NCBI GenBank assembly: GCA_902774055.1
Contig: CACYGX010000014.1
Span: 20,086 to 84,085, forward strand
Length of the DNA stretch: 64,000 bases
From: an uncultured Bacteroidales bacterium
Lineage (GTDB): Bacteria; Bacteroidota; Bacteroidia; Bacteroidales; Muribaculaceae
Direction: 5' to 3'
In this document: one piece after another, positions 18,367-28,191 of the stretch
Layout of the letters: each line of letters opens with the position of its first letter
Position numbering within the stretch: the stretch's first letter is position 1
Notes under the pieces: model-generated
Seen by the model: only the letters and a program-made list of their open reading frames with translations
What the model was told of the DNA's origin: nothing
Databases searched by the model: none
Program-made: the position numbers and the translations under genes

Positions 18367-20937
18367 ATGGACAACGATCGAATTCTAGAGATCAACATTG
18401 AGAACGAAATGAAGTCCAGTTACATCGATTACTCGATGTCGGTCATCGTTTCGCGAGCACTACCCGACGTGCGCGACGGCTTCAAGCCGGTGCACCGCAG
18501 GGTACTCTACGGCATGGACAAGTTGCGCAACTATTCCAATGCTCCCTACAAGAAATCGGCCCGTATTGTGGGTGACGTGCTTGGTAAGTACCACCCCCAC
18601 GGCGATTCTTCGGTTTACTTTGCCATGGTCCGCTTGGCTCAGGAATGGGCAATGCGTTATCCGCTAGTTGACGGACAGGGTAACTTCGGTTCGGTGGACG
18701 GTGATAGCCCCGCTGCTATGCGTTACACCGAGGTGCGTCTCGACAAGATGGGCGAGAGCATGATGGAGGACATGGACAAGAACACGGTGGACTTCGTACC
18801 AAACTTTGATAACACACTCGAGGAACCCTCGGTATTGCCCACCCGCATTCCTAACCTGCTGGTGAACGGTGCCACGGGTATCGCAGTAGGTATGGCAACC
18901 AACATGGCTCCCCACAACTTGGGTGAGTGCATCGATGGCTGCCTGGCGATGCTCGAAGATCCCGATATCGAAGTGAGCGAGTTGATGAACTACATCAAGG
19001 CTCCCGACTTCCCCACGGGCGGCATCATCTATGGCTATCAGGGTGTGAGAGACGCCTTTGAGACCGGTCGCGGACGCATCGTTGTGCGTGCCAAGGCCGA
19101 AATCGAGACCGAGCACAACCACGAGCGTATCGTGGTCAACGAGATCCCTTATAATGTCAACAAGAAGGATCTTATCGAGAATATCGCACGACTCGTTGAG
19201 GAGAAGAGAATCGAAGGCATTGCCGACATCAATGACGAGAGCGACCGCCACGGTATGCGCATCGTTATCGACGTCAAGAAGGACTTCAACCCCAATGTGC
19301 TGCTCAACAAGCTGTACAAGATGACCGAGTTGCAGTCTTCGTTCAGTGTCAACAACGTGTGTCTGGTCAAAGGACGCCCCATGTTGCTCAACCTGAAGGA
19401 GTTGCTGCACTACTTCCTGGAGCACCGCCACGATGTGGTAATCCGCCGCACCGAATACGACCTGAAGAAGGCCAAGGAGCGTGCCCATATCCTGGAAGGT
19501 CTGATTATCGCCAGTGACAACATTGATGAGGTTATTGCCATCATCAAGAGCAGCGACTCGACCGAGCATGCTATCCAGCGCCTGTGTGAGCGTTTCAGCC
19601 TCACCGAGGTTCAGGCCCGCGCCATCGTTGAGATGCGCCTGCGCCAGCTCACCGGATTAGAGCAGGAGAAGCTGCACAACGAGTTGGCCGAGGTGCGCAA
19701 GACGATTGAGCACCTGCAGGCTATCCTTGACGATCCCGCCGAGTGCCGCAAGGTCATTGAGGCCGAACTCCTCGAGGTCAAGGAGAAATTTGGCGACGAA
19801 CGCCGCACCCAGATTGTTTATTCCAGCGAGGAGATGAACGCTGAGGACTTCTACAGCGACGATCCCATGATCATCACCATCTCCCACTTTGGTTATATCA
19901 AGCGCACGCCGCTCAAGGAGTACCGTGCTCAGGCACGTGGCGGCGTGGGCGCTCGTGGCAGCGACACGCGCGATGAAGACTTCATCGAGTATGTCTACGA
20001 AGCCACCAACCACAATTACATGTTGTTCTTCACCGCTACGGGACGTTGCTTCTGGCTGCGTGTGTTTGAAATTCCCGAGGGTACCAAGAACAGCAAGGGA
20101 CGTGCTATCCAGAATCTGTTAAACCTGGATGCCGAGAACCGTATCATGGCCTTTGTCCGCGCTACGGCATTGACCGATCCCGAGTATAACCAGTCACATT
20201 ATATTGTATTTACTACCAAGAACGGTATCGTTAAGCGTACGAGCCTGAGTGCTTACTCGCGTCCTCGTGCCAATGGCGTGCGCGCCCTCAACATCGCCGA
20301 GGACGACCAGCTCGTTGGCGCCATCCTCACCGAGGGTAACAGCGAGGTGATTTTGGCCAACAGCAAGGGTTATGCTTTGCGCTTCTCCGAGACTACGGTT
20401 CGTGCCATGGGTCGCACCGCTACTGGTGTCAAGGGTATGAGACTGAGCCAGGGCGATGAGGTCATCGGCATGATCTGCATGCGTGCCGGCACCCGCGACA
20501 ACGTGCTCGTCGTTTCGGAGCAGGGTATGGGCAAGCGCAGTGCTCTTGAGGACTACCGCGTGACCAACCGTGGCGGTAAAGGTGTTAAAACAATTAACAT
20601 TACCCCCAAGACTGGCAAGCTAATTGCAATTAAGAATGTGAACGACGATAACGACCTCGTGATTATCAACAAGAGCGGTATCGCCATCAGGCTACGGGTT
20701 AGCTCGCTGCGTGTCGTTGGACGCGCCACCCAGGGTGTAAGGCTCATCAACCTTGAGAAGAAAAACGACGAGATAGCAAGTGTTTGCAAGGTGGATACCG
20801 AACCCGAGATGACCGACGAGGAAAGCGTTCGTGACGCTTTCACCCAGAACATCTCCGAGGCCCCTGAGATTCCTGAGATTCCTGAGAACTCCGAGAACTC
20901 CGAGAACTCAGAAGAACAAAAGAACGATAACGAATAA
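18367..20937 (+). CDS. gyrA: DNA gyrase subunit A
   Basis: Breakage-reunion subunit of gyrase, which introduces negative supercoils with GyrB. The N-terminus '[22 protein letters not shown]' is the family signature (shown in part: '[16 protein letters not shown]'). The catalytic Tyr is Tyr120 in 'AAMRYTE'. The quinolone-determining region reads '[12 protein letters not shown]': Ser81 matches E. coli Ser83, while Phe85 stands where E. coli has Asp87. The GyrA-box region '[10 protein letters not shown]' near residue 530 supports GyrA over ParC, and six C-terminal beta-pinwheel repeats follow. The last 30 residues are an acidic repeat of Pro-Glu-Ile and Glu-Asn-Ser units. The gene starts 97 bases after its promoter and is followed by two TPR genes. 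Confidence 0.95.
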   Translation: MDNDRILEINIENEMKSSYIDYSMSVIVSRALPDVRDGFKPVHRRVLYGMDKLRNYSNAPYKKSARIVGDVLGKYHPHGDSSVYFAMVRLAQEWAMRYPLVDGQGNFGSVDGDSPAAMRYTEVRLDKMGESMMEDMDKNTVDFVPNFDNTLEEPSVLPTRIPNLLVNGATGIAVGMATNMAPHNLGECIDGCLAMLEDPDIEVSELMNYIKAPDFPTGGIIYGYQGVRDAFETGRGRIVVRAKAEIETEHNHERIVVNEIPYNVNKKDLIENIARLVEEKRIEGIADINDESDRHGMRIVIDVKKDFNPNVLLNKLYKMTELQSSFSVNNVCLVKGRPMLLNLKELLHYFLEHRHDVVIRRTEYDLKKAKERAHILEGLIIASDNIDEVIAIIKSSDSTEHAIQRLCERFSLTEVQARAIVEMRLRQLTGLEQEKLHNELAEVRKTIEHLQAILDDPAECRKVIEAELLEVKEKFGDERRTQIVYSSEEMNAEDFYSDDPMIITISHFGYIKRTPLKEYRAQARGGVGARGSDTRDEDFIEYVYEATNHNYMLFFTATGRCFWLRVFEIPEGTKNSKGRAIQNLLNLDAENRIMAFVRATALTDPEYNQSHYIVFTTKNGIVKRTSLSAYSRPRANGVRALNIAEDDQLVGAILTEGNSEVILANSKGYALRFSETTVRAMGRTATGVKGMRLSQGDEVIGMICMRAGTRDNVLVVSEQGMGKRSALEDYRVTNRGGKGVKTINITPKTGKLIAIKNVNDDNDLVIINKSGIAIRLRVSSLRVVGRATQGVRLINLEKKNDEIASVCKVDTEPEMTDEESVRDAFTQNISEAPEIPEIPENSENSENSEEQKNDNE

Positions 20938-20968
20938 ACATTATAAACCAACTTAATTGTTAACAAAA

Positions 20969-22105
20969 ATGAAAAAGATGATTCTTTTCGCCGCAGCTGC
21001 CATCATGGCGTTCGGCGCATCGGCTCAGATGAGCCTCGTGAAAGACCTTGCCAAGAAGGCCGCATCAGGCAATCCTCAGGCACTTGCCGAAGTATTGCAG
21101 AACATCGAACCCGCCCTCACCAACCCTGAGAGCGCTGGTGACGTGCTCACTTGGTACACCGCAGGTAAGGCCGCCTTTGGTCTCTATGATGAGTTGTACA
21201 AGATGAAACTCATGCAGCAGCCTGTTGATGACAAGATGATGAATGAGGTGCTGAGTGGTGCCTATCAGTTCTACATGACGGCTCTGCCTCTCGACACTAT
21301 TATTGAGATGGACAAGAAGACCGGTCAACCCAAGCTCAATGGTGACGGTACCAAGAAATTTAAGACCAAATACAGCAAGGAGATTATCGGTGCCCTTACT
21401 TCTCACATGGGCGATATCGCAAATGCCGGTAACGTTTACTTGCAGAACAGCGACTGGGAGAATGCTGCTGACGCATTCGGTAACTATGCAGACCTCGCTT
21501 CGTCAGACTTCGCTATCAAGAACGGCGTTGCCGCTGCCGACAGCACTCTGAGCCAGGTTCGATTCTTCCAGGGTTATTCACAGTACCAGATCCAGAAGTT
21601 TGCCGAGGCCTATGAGAACTTTACCAAGGCTCGCAAGCTGGGTTACACCGACAACAACATCGTTGACTTCCAGACCTCGTCGCTGGCCAACATGGTACAG
21701 GCCATGCTTGACAAGAACGAGTATGACAAGGCCAACGCATTCATCGACAACGCTCTGAAGGGTGATCCCATGAACGGTACTCTGCACGACATCAAGGGCT
21801 TTACCACCGAGTTGACCAAGGGCGTTGAGGCTGCTCTGCCTTTCTATCGTCACGCTACCGAGGTAGATCCCAACTATGCTAACGGTTTCTTTGATGTTGG
21901 CCGTTGCCTCTACCTGATGGCACAGAAGATTATCGATGACAATCCCAATGCTACCAACAAGGAACTTGTTCCCAAGATCAAACCGATCTATGACGAGGCT
22001 ATTCCTTTCCTGAAGAAGGCTAGCGAACTTAACCCCGACGACACCAAGGCCAAGAACGTGCTTGATGACATCCTCTACAAGTTTGAGGTCATGGGCGTGA
22101 AGTAA
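20969..22105 (+). CDS. Exported TPR-repeat protein (first of two tandem paralogues)
   Basis: Secreted or periplasmic tetratricopeptide protein of 378 residues. An upstream in-frame TTG (20957) exists, but the ATG at 20969 gives a clean signal peptide ('MKKMILFAAAAIMAFGASAQ', cleavage after SAQ). The mature part is helical with TPR-like units, for example 'FFQGYSQYQIQKFAEAYENF' near 205 and 'YANGFFDVGRCLYLMAQKI' near 305. It lies 31 bases after gyrA and is probably co-transcribed. The next gene is a diverged copy (shared 'KTKYSKE', 'LPFYRH/FPYYQR', 'GLFNVGR/GFFDVGR' positions). TPR proteins act as scaffolds; the partner is unknown. Confidence 0.8.
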   Translation: MKKMILFAAAAIMAFGASAQMSLVKDLAKKAASGNPQALAEVLQNIEPALTNPESAGDVLTWYTAGKAAFGLYDELYKMKLMQQPVDDKMMNEVLSGAYQFYMTALPLDTIIEMDKKTGQPKLNGDGTKKFKTKYSKEIIGALTSHMGDIANAGNVYLQNSDWENAADAFGNYADLASSDFAIKNGVAAADSTLSQVRFFQGYSQYQIQKFAEAYENFTKARKLGYTDNNIVDFQTSSLANMVQAMLDKNEYDKANAFIDNALKGDPMNGTLHDIKGFTTELTKGVEAALPFYRHATEVDPNYANGFFDVGRCLYLMAQKIIDDNPNATNKELVPKIKPIYDEAIPFLKKASELNPDDTKAKNVLDDILYKFEVMGVK

Positions 22106-22136
22106 ACAATCATCCTTTATACTGAAAATTTGATCG

Positions 22137-22168
22137 GTGGGCGTTGAGGCTTTGGCCTTAGCGCCCAC
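22137..22168 (+). repeat. Hairpin between the two TPR genes
   Basis: GTGGGCG (22137-22143) pairs with CGCCCAC (22162-22168), with an inner AGGC/GCCT stem separated by a 3x3 internal loop. There is no T-run after it, so it may attenuate or stabilise rather than terminate. Confidence 0.5.
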
Positions 22169-22266
22169 ACTGTGTGCGGGTGCCACGCGATGTGTTAAAT
22201 GCTACTAACGGCCAATCGACATTTGCACGTGTATTGAAAAATGAGTAATTTTGCGGCGTTTTAAAT

Positions 22267-22272
22267 AGGAGG
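22267..22272 (+). promoter_or_regulatory. Strong Shine-Dalgarno site deciding a GTG start
   Basis: AGGAGG stands 7 bases before GTG at 22280. Such complete sites are unusual in Bacteroidetes, whose mRNAs mostly lack them, and it supports the GTG start of the second TPR gene. Confidence 0.65.
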
Positions 22273-22279
22273 AACTATT

Positions 22280-23521
22280 GTGAGAAAGAGTGTTAGCATA
22301 TTTGCTCTGGTATTGATGGTATCATTGAATTTGTCAGCCCAGCATCTGCTTGTCGATCAATCAAAGAAGATGCTTAGTGGCTTGACAATGACCGTTGAGA
22401 CCTATGATAAAGCCTTTAACAAGTTGAAGCCGGCCCTCACCAACGATGACACCCGTAATCGCGCTGAGACCTGGGCGCTGGCTAACCGCATCAAGGTGGA
22501 GCAATATGACAAATATATGGACAACCGCCGTGTGGGCAAGAAGATTGACATCAAGGCAATGGGGCACACGCTGATCGATGCCTATGACTACAGCCTGGTC
22601 GCTCTCAAACTCGACACGATACATGTGCTCGATAAAAAAGGCCAACCCATCATCGACAAGAAGACCAAACGACCTCAAGTCAAGACCAAGTACAGCAAGG
22701 AAGTGGTGAACCGCCTGGTGTTGCATCACGACGATTACCGCCTGGCTGGTAGTGAACTCTATAATGTGAAGGATTGGGATGGCGCTTACCTGGCATGGGA
22801 TTACTATTGCAAGATGGCGGCGAGAACCGACGATCCGCGATGGATCAAGCCCGATAGCCTTGTGGCCGAGGCCCGTTATTATCAAGGCATCGCAGCATGG
22901 CAGAAGGGGGATACCATCGATGCCGTGCGCTTGTTCAGCGTCGCCAGACATTCTGGCTACAACCGCAAGGAGGCCTATGATTATGCCCTGGTGTGCCTGA
23001 GTGACATGGGAAATGATGCTGAGGTCGTGAAACTGGCATGGGAAGCCTTTGTAAAGTTTGGGACTAGCGACCCGCAGTATATCCGCATCTTGATCAACGA
23101 CTACATCACCCGTGAGGATTACTCGGGAGCCAATTCACTGATTGACGATGCCATGGAGGCCAACCCCGATGATGACGAGTTGCTCAACCTCAAGGGACTG
23201 GTCATGGAGAGTTACTATGACATCTATGAGGCATTCCCATATTACCAGCGTTGCATCGAGCTGAATGACAGCAATGCCAGTGGCTTGTTCAACGTGGGGC
23301 GCTTTTTCTACAACAAGGCTCAAGAGACCCGTCAGAACAGTCACCTGTATGGCAGGAAACTGGCCGATCTGGTCAATCCCATCTATCGCGAGGCTTTGCC
23401 TTACCTGGAGAAATCCTACACTATTAATCCTAACAACAAGGACTTGATCAACGCCCTGCGCGACATCTATTACAAACTGGGCGAAGCCGATAAACTCCAA
23501 GCTATCGAATCGGCCCAATAA
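22280..23521 (+). CDS. Exported TPR-repeat protein (second tandem paralogue)
   Basis: A 413-residue exported TPR protein starting with GTG behind a full AGGAGG. The signal peptide is residues 1-20 ('MRKSVSIFALVLMVSLNLSA'). TPR-like helices include 'RYYQGIAAWQKGDTIDAVRL' and 'YLEKSYTINPNNKDLINAL'. It aligns over its length with the upstream gene but keeps more basic inserts, so it is a tandem duplicate that has diverged. It is separated from the first copy by 174 bases holding a hairpin. It ends before a strong bidirectional hairpin. Function unknown. Confidence 0.8.
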   Translation: MRKSVSIFALVLMVSLNLSAQHLLVDQSKKMLSGLTMTVETYDKAFNKLKPALTNDDTRNRAETWALANRIKVEQYDKYMDNRRVGKKIDIKAMGHTLIDAYDYSLVALKLDTIHVLDKKGQPIIDKKTKRPQVKTKYSKEVVNRLVLHHDDYRLAGSELYNVKDWDGAYLAWDYYCKMAARTDDPRWIKPDSLVAEARYYQGIAAWQKGDTIDAVRLFSVARHSGYNRKEAYDYALVCLSDMGNDAEVVKLAWEAFVKFGTSDPQYIRILINDYITREDYSGANSLIDDAMEANPDDDELLNLKGLVMESYYDIYEAFPYYQRCIELNDSNASGLFNVGRFFYNKAQETRQNSHLYGRKLADLVNPIYREALPYLEKSYTINPNNKDLINALRDIYYKLGEADKLQAIESAQ

Positions 23522-23542
23522 GCCCATTAATACTACATCACA

Positions 23543-23588
23543 AACGAAACGGCCTGGTTAACACACTGTGTAACCAGGCCGTTTCGTT
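23543..23588. terminator. Long bidirectional terminator hairpin between TPR gene and lpxA
   Basis: A perfect 18-bp stem (23543-23560 with 23571-23588), extended by a CAC/GTG pair in the loop. It lies between convergent genes. The U-run is weak on both sides, but stem length and position favour termination. Confidence 0.75.
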
Positions 23589-23602
23589 AATGGTTCGAGT
23601 GA

Positions 23603-24376
23603 TTAGGGCTTACGGACGATGCCGCGCTTGCTGGCGCGGACAAAGTCGATGATGATGTCTCGCTCGGGGCTCGCGGGCAGTTTGCCAGCCTCTTCGAGCG
23701 CCTGAGTGACGTTCAGTCCTGAATCATAGATAGTGCGGTAAACGTCGGCAATCGCATCAATCTGCTCGCTGCTGTAGCCACGGCGATGCAGACCCACCTT
23801 GTTCACGCCCTCATAGGCGATGGGGTAGCGTGCAGCCATGCAGAAGGGCGGAATATCCTTGTTGACCAGAGCGCCACCCTGGATCATCACATGACAACCA
23901 ATCATTGTGAACTGGTGAACGAGCGCACCGCCACCGATGATGGCCCAATCGTCGGCTACCACTTCGCCTGCCAGTTGCGAGGCGTTGGACATAATCACGT
24001 GGTTTCCCACGACACAGTCGTGTGCCACATGGCAGTAGGCCATGATGAGGCAGTTGTTGCCCACGACAGTTTTGCCCTTAGAAGCCGTGCCACGGTGAAT
24101 GGTGACAAACTCGCGAATCACCGTATTGTCACCGATGATAGCAACCGTATCTTCCCCTTGGAATTTAAGGTCTTGGGGTATGTCTGAAACTACGGCATTA
24201 GAATGAATGTGACAGTTCTTGCCGATGCGCGCACCACTGCGCACCACGGCGCCACTGTCGATAATGGTTCCGTCACCAATCTCCACATTGGCATCAATGG
24301 TCACAAAAGGACCGATTTTCACGTCTTTCCCAATTTTAGCGTCAGGGTGAACGACGGCAAACTGATGGATATCCAT
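23603..24376 (-). CDS. lpxA: UDP-N-acetylglucosamine acyltransferase
   Basis: First enzyme of lipid A synthesis: acylates UDP-GlcNAc at O-3 from acyl-ACP in the cytosol. The 257 residues show left-handed beta-helix hexapeptide repeats ('IGKDVKIGPFVTIDANVEIG' region), the 'HRGT' motif near residue 114 and the catalytic His in 'AYCHVAHDCVVGNH' near 120-130. A helical C-terminal domain starts near 190 ('NKVGLHRRGYSSEQI'). It is the last gene of lpxD - lpxC/fabZ - lpxA, with 39 bases to the gene before it. Confidence 0.96.
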   Translation of the reverse strand: MDIHQFAVVHPDAKIGKDVKIGPFVTIDANVEIGDGTIIDSGAVVRSGARIGKNCHIHSNAVVSDIPQDLKFQGEDTVAIIGDNTVIREFVTIHRGTASKGKTVVGNNCLIMAYCHVAHDCVVGNHVIMSNASQLAGEVVADDWAIIGGGALVHQFTMIGCHVMIQGGALVNKDIPPFCMAARYPIAYEGVNKVGLHRRGYSSEQIDAIADVYRTIYDSGLNVTQALEEAGKLPASPERDIIIDFVRASKRGIVRKP

Positions 24377-24415
24377 ATTTGTAATTTTCAGTTTTCAGTT
24401 CTTGGTTGTTGGTTG

Positions 24416-25810
24416 TTATTCGGGGTTCTTGACGATTTGCGCCATGAACTCGGCCTCGGTGACAATTTTCTCTCCCACAAAGGCGTATCCCTTCATGATG
24501 GCGGTGCCACGTCTGATGGGGGTCATCAACGACAGGTGGAAGATGAGCGTGTCTCCGGGGACTACCTTGTGGCGGAACTTGACATTGTCGATCTTGAGGA
24601 AATAGGTGGAATAGTTCTCGGGATCATCCACATTGCTCAAGACCAGGATGCCGCCCACTTGGGCCATGGCTTCAACCTGCAGGACACCGGGCATGATGGG
24701 CTCGTTGGGGAAATGACCCAGGAAGAAAGGCTCGTTGGCCGTCACATTCTTGATGCCCACCACGTGCTTCTTGCCTTTCTCGATGATTTTGTCAACGAGG
24801 AGCATCGGATAGCGGTGAGGCAGCATCTGCTTGATCTGGTTGATGTCATAGAGCGGCTCTTTGTTCGGGTCGTAGATGGGTGCCTGAACATTCTGGTAAC
24901 GCAGTTCCTGGCGTATTTTCTTAGACAACTGGGTGTTGATGGTGTGTCCAGGACGGGTGGCTACGATGCGACCTTTAAGTGGACGGCCTATCAGCGCCAG
25001 GTCACCCATCACGTCGAGCAACTTGTGGCGCGCGGGCTCGTTCTTGAATGCCAGTGGCTTGTTGTTGAGGTAACCCAGTTCGGAGGCGGGCTTGTGCGGC
25101 ACATTCATCACATCGGCCATGTGGTCCAGCTCTTCTTGCTTCATGGGCGAGTCATAGATGACAATGGCGTTGTCAAGATCGCCGCCCTTGATCAGGTTCA
25201 GCTGGATGAGCGGTAACACCTCACGCACAAACACGAAGGTGCGGCTAGCCGCAATCTCGGTTTTGAATTGACGGATGTCGGTCAACGAGGCGAACTGGTT
25301 GCCCAACACGGGCGAGTCAAACTCAATCATGCAGTCGATTGACAAGTCATCATCGGGCAGAACGATAAGCGACGACCCCGTCTCTTTATCAACCACCTTG
25401 ATGCGCTGTTTCACCACGTAGAACTCCTTCTCGGCTTCCTGCTCAACGATACCGGCTTTCTCAATCTCCTGGCACCAGATGATAGCACTGCCATCGAGGA
25501 TGGGCACCTCTCCACAGTTAACCTCAATCAGGCAGTTGTCGATGCCTGCAGCATAGAGGGCGGCCATTGCGTGCTCGATGGTGCTTACGCGGGCCTCCTT
25601 ATTGCTCTTGCTGGCAATGACGGTGCCGCGAGTTGTCTCAATGACATGTTCGGCAAGTGCCTGTATGGTGGGTTGGCCTTCAAGGTCCATGCGCTTGAAC
25701 ACGTAGCCCGTGTTCACATCGGCAGGCTTAAATGTCGCCGTTGACAGCTGTCCCGTGTGCAATCCCTTGCCCGTTACCGTGAAGGCGTTTTTCAGTGTTG
25801 TCTGTTTCAT
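24416..25810 (-). CDS. lpxC/fabZ: LpxC-FabZ fusion: UDP-acyl-GlcNAc deacetylase / hydroxyacyl-ACP dehydratase
   Basis: Bifunctional enzyme typical of Bacteroidetes. Residues 1 to about 305 form LpxC, the Zn deacetylase committing UDP-acyl-GlcNAc to lipid A: zinc ligands are seen in 'TIEHAMAAL' (His), 'HKLLDVMGDL' (His and Asp) and 'RPGHTIN' (the general-acid His). Residues from about 315 to 464 form FabZ, the dehydratase of fatty-acid elongation, with 'LPHRYPMLLVD' and the catalytic 'GHFPNEPIMPGVLQVEAMAQ' region (His then Glu). The fusion ties use of hydroxyacyl-ACP for lipid A to its dehydration for phospholipid. It sits 32 bases after lpxD. Confidence 0.96.
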   Translation of the reverse strand: MKQTTLKNAFTVTGKGLHTGQLSTATFKPADVNTGYVFKRMDLEGQPTIQALAEHVIETTRGTVIASKSNKEARVSTIEHAMAALYAAGIDNCLIEVNCGEVPILDGSAIIWCQEIEKAGIVEQEAEKEFYVVKQRIKVVDKETGSSLIVLPDDDLSIDCMIEFDSPVLGNQFASLTDIRQFKTEIAASRTFVFVREVLPLIQLNLIKGGDLDNAIVIYDSPMKQEELDHMADVMNVPHKPASELGYLNNKPLAFKNEPARHKLLDVMGDLALIGRPLKGRIVATRPGHTINTQLSKKIRQELRYQNVQAPIYDPNKEPLYDINQIKQMLPHRYPMLLVDKIIEKGKKHVVGIKNVTANEPFFLGHFPNEPIMPGVLQVEAMAQVGGILVLSNVDDPENYSTYFLKIDNVKFRHKVVPGDTLIFHLSLMTPIRRGTAIMKGYAFVGEKIVTEAEFMAQIVKNPE

Positions 25811-25842
25811 TATCTACAAGCTGTTATTAGCTCTTAATGAAC

Positions 25843-26865
25843 TTAATTGTTGATTTTCTTTTTCAGTTCCTTGAGGTCACTGTACATTTCGCCCAGTCGT
25901 TTCAGGTAAACGGTTTGACGGGCAAATTCCATAGCAGGCTGCACGGGTGCGCCGAGCCACTTGCCGTTGCTGCCGATGCTGTTGTCAACACCTGTCTGGG
26001 CTCCGATACCGTTTTGGTCACCTACGGTGATGTGTCCGGCAAAACCGACCTGTCCGCCAATCATGTTATACTTGCCGATCTTGGTCGAACCGGCAACACC
26101 CACCTGGGCAGCCATGACGGTGCTTTCGCCAACTTCCACATTGTGGGCTATCTGAATCAGGTTGTCCAGCTTTGCGCCTTTCTTGATGACGGTAGCGCCC
26201 ATAGTAGCGCGGTCAATGGTCGTGTTGGCACCGATTTCCACATCATCTTCAAGGATAACGATACCCACTTGAGAGATTTTCTCATAAGTGCCGTCTTTCT
26301 TAGGCGCGAAACCGAAGCCGTCACCGCCGATGACAGCACCACCCTGCACGATGCAGCGGTTACCGATGCGGCAGCCGTGATAAATCTTCACGCCGGGATA
26401 CAGAATGACGTTGTCGCCCAGCGTCACGCCATCGCCTACATAGACCTGCGGATAGATTTTCACGTTCTTGCCAATGGTCACGCCATCGCCAATATAGGCA
26501 AACGCCCCGACATACACGTCATCGGGTAGGGTAGTGCCCTGACCCACGTGAATGGGCTCCTCCACACCACGTTTCTCTGGACGCTGGCTGTTGACAAAGT
26601 TCAGTAGATCGGCAAGCGTCTGGTAGGGGTCATCCACACGGATGAGCGTGGCTTTAACCTCCTGCTCGGGCACAAAGTCCTTGCGAACAAGAATGGCCGA
26701 AGCCTGAGTGGTATAGATGTAATGCGTGTATTTGGGATTGGCAAGGAACGTCAGGCAACCGGGGGTGGCCTCCTCGATCTTAGCGTAATTGTTAATTACG
26801 GTAGATGCATCGCCATCGACCGTGCCGTTAACCATTGCTGCAAGTTGTTGTGCAGTAATTTCCAT
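25843..26865 (-). CDS. lpxD: UDP-3-O-acylglucosamine N-acyltransferase
   Basis: Third lipid A enzyme, adding the N-linked hydroxyacyl chain. The 340 residues comprise an N-terminal uridine-binding domain ('[16 protein letters not shown]' near residue 31), a long left-handed beta-helix of hexapeptide repeats (residues 100-290) and a short C-terminal helix ending '[11 protein letters not shown]'. The catalytic His is expected in '[10 protein letters not shown]' near residue 235. It is the first gene of the lpx operon and has its own -7 element at 26912-26919. Confidence 0.95.
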   Translation of the reverse strand: MEITAQQLAAMVNGTVDGDASTVINNYAKIEEATPGCLTFLANPKYTHYIYTTQASAILVRKDFVPEQEVKATLIRVDDPYQTLADLLNFVNSQRPEKRGVEEPIHVGQGTTLPDDVYVGAFAYIGDGVTIGKNVKIYPQVYVGDGVTLGDNVILYPGVKIYHGCRIGNRCIVQGGAVIGGDGFGFAPKKDGTYEKISQVGIVILEDDVEIGANTTIDRATMGATVIKKGAKLDNLIQIAHNVEVGESTVMAAQVGVAGSTKIGKYNMIGGQVGFAGHITVGDQNGIGAQTGVDNSIGSNGKWLGAPVQPAMEFARQTVYLKRLGEMYSDLKELKKKINN

Positions 26866-26911
26866 GATGTAGTAGTTATTATTGACTAGTCTATTATTTC
26901 GAAATCGGGCA

Positions 26912-26919
26912 CAAAGGTA
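26912..26919 (-). promoter_or_regulatory. -7 element of the lpxD-lpxC/fabZ-lpxA operon
   Basis: TACCTTTG on the minus strand, 46 bases before the lpxD ATG. No clear -33 TTG is seen. Confidence 0.55.
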
Positions 26920-27046
26920 CGAAAAAGTTTTCAGTTTCTAGCCCCTTCTATTCAGTTTTTATGTTTTGGGGCACTTTTGCCCTTTGCGGTTTATGCTAAT
27001 CCTGCTGATTATCACCAAGAAATCGTGAAATGAACACCTGCAAGCG

Positions 27047-27508
27047 CTACTTGGCACTGCGGGTGAGCAACTCGGCAATCTTGGCTTCAATCACCTCGGC
27101 TTCTTGATAACCCATGAGGGTCTGATACTCGCCTCGGGGAGTGACAAACATCAACAGGGGAATGGCTTCGACATTAAATTCCATGGCCAATTGGGGCTCT
27201 TGGTCAACATCAATGCGCTTGAAGATGACTTCTCCTTTATGCTTTTTCTCCAATGCATCAAGGATGGGCGCAAGTTGCTTGCAGGGGCCGCACCAGGTGG
27301 CGAAGAAGTCAATCACCATGGGTTTGGAGCTCATGATGGTTGTCTGCTTGATCCATTCGGTTTGACCTTCATCGTCAGGACTTGCAACGGGCATTTCGGT
27401 TTGGCCGCTTGCGTTGTCGTTAGCGGTAGCATTGCTGCCTTGTTCACTCTTATTGTTACATGCCACGAGCACCATCAGTGCTGCGATGCAAAAAATCAAC
27501 TTTTTCAT
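27047..27508 (-). CDS. Thioredoxin-fold lipoprotein
   Basis: Envelope thiol-disulfide protein of 153 residues. The signal ends in lipobox 'VLVAC', so Cys17 is probably lipidated. After a Ser/Asn/Gly-rich linker (18-60), a complete thioredoxin domain follows with 'FFATWCGPCKQLAP' (redox Cys73 and Cys76) and a cis-proline motif 'EAIPLLMF'. The classical thioredoxin active site facing the periplasm suggests a reductase role for disulfide isomerisation or cytochrome-like maturation; the partner is unknown. It lies 35 bases downstream of the threonylcarbamoyl-AMP synthase gene, likely in one operon. Confidence 0.9.
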   Translation of the reverse strand: MKKLIFCIAALMVLVACNNKSEQGSNATANDNASGQTEMPVASPDDEGQTEWIKQTTIMSSKPMVIDFFATWCGPCKQLAPILDALEKKHKGEVIFKRIDVDQEPQLAMEFNVEAIPLLMFVTPRGEYQTLMGYQEAEVIEAKIAELLTRSAK

Positions 27509-27543
27509 TTTTCTGATCTATTATCTTGATAATTGGTAGTCTG

Positions 27544-28149
27544 TTAAATAATAAGTTTCCCTTTACCCATGCGGGTGATTTCGGGTTCGCCACTCGTGCA
27601 ATCCACGATGGTCGAGGGTAACAACTGTCCGCGTCCCGCATCAATCACGATATCGACTTGCGACTCAAAGGCCTCTGCCATCAGGCCGGGTTCGCAGCGG
27701 TAATCTTCATCGTCGCCGGGCACCGAGGTCGTCAAGATGGGACCGCCCAATGTGCGCACGATTGACAAGGCAATCTCGTTGTCAGGGATACGGATTCCCA
27801 CCGAGCGACGTCCCTTAAAAGCTTTTGGCAACTTGGAAAGCGCCGGGAAGATGAAGGTAAATGGTCCGGGCAGATTGGCTTTCATCAGGCGAAACTGAGT
27901 GTTGTCAAACTTGGCATACTGGGCCACAGTCGATATGTCATCACAGATGATGGACAGGTTTGTCTTTGCCGATTTCATCTCTTTGATGGAGCAGATGCGC
28001 TCAATCGCTTGGTTGTTGAGCGCGTCACAGCCCAGAGCATAAACAGTATCAGTCGGATAGATGATGAGTCCTCCGTCCTTGAGCGTCCTGACCACCTGGT
28101 CGATGTGACGCTGGTTCACGTTCTTTTCTAAGATTTCGAGTATTTCCAT
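27544..28149 (-). CDS. L-threonylcarbamoyladenylate synthase (Sua5/YciO/YrdC family)
   Basis: Makes threonylcarbamoyl-AMP from Thr, bicarbonate and ATP for the t6A37 modification of ANN-decoding tRNAs. The 201 residues show the YrdC fold: 'IYPTDTVYALGCDA' near residue 30, 'KSAKTNLSII' near 58, 'PGPFTFIFPA' and 'RRSVGIRIPD' near 105-125, and 'TTSVPGDDED' near 140. The short length means only the YrdC domain is present, with no Sua5 C-terminal domain. It could instead be the YciO paralogue, whose role is less defined. Confidence 0.88.
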   Translation of the reverse strand: MEILEILEKNVNQRHIDQVVRTLKDGGLIIYPTDTVYALGCDALNNQAIERICSIKEMKSAKTNLSIICDDISTVAQYAKFDNTQFRLMKANLPGPFTFIFPALSKLPKAFKGRRSVGIRIPDNEIALSIVRTLGGPILTTSVPGDDEDYRCEPGLMAEAFESQVDIVIDAGRGQLLPSTIVDCTSGEPEITRMGKGKLII

Positions 28150-28191
28150 AATCTATGTTGTTCTTGAGTTAAATCAACGTTAAAGTAATAA

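Noticed and set aside
24203-25216. A 337-residue plus-strand open frame across lpxA and lpxC/fabZ
   Set aside because: It crosses the border of two well-recognised lpx genes and has no domain of its own.
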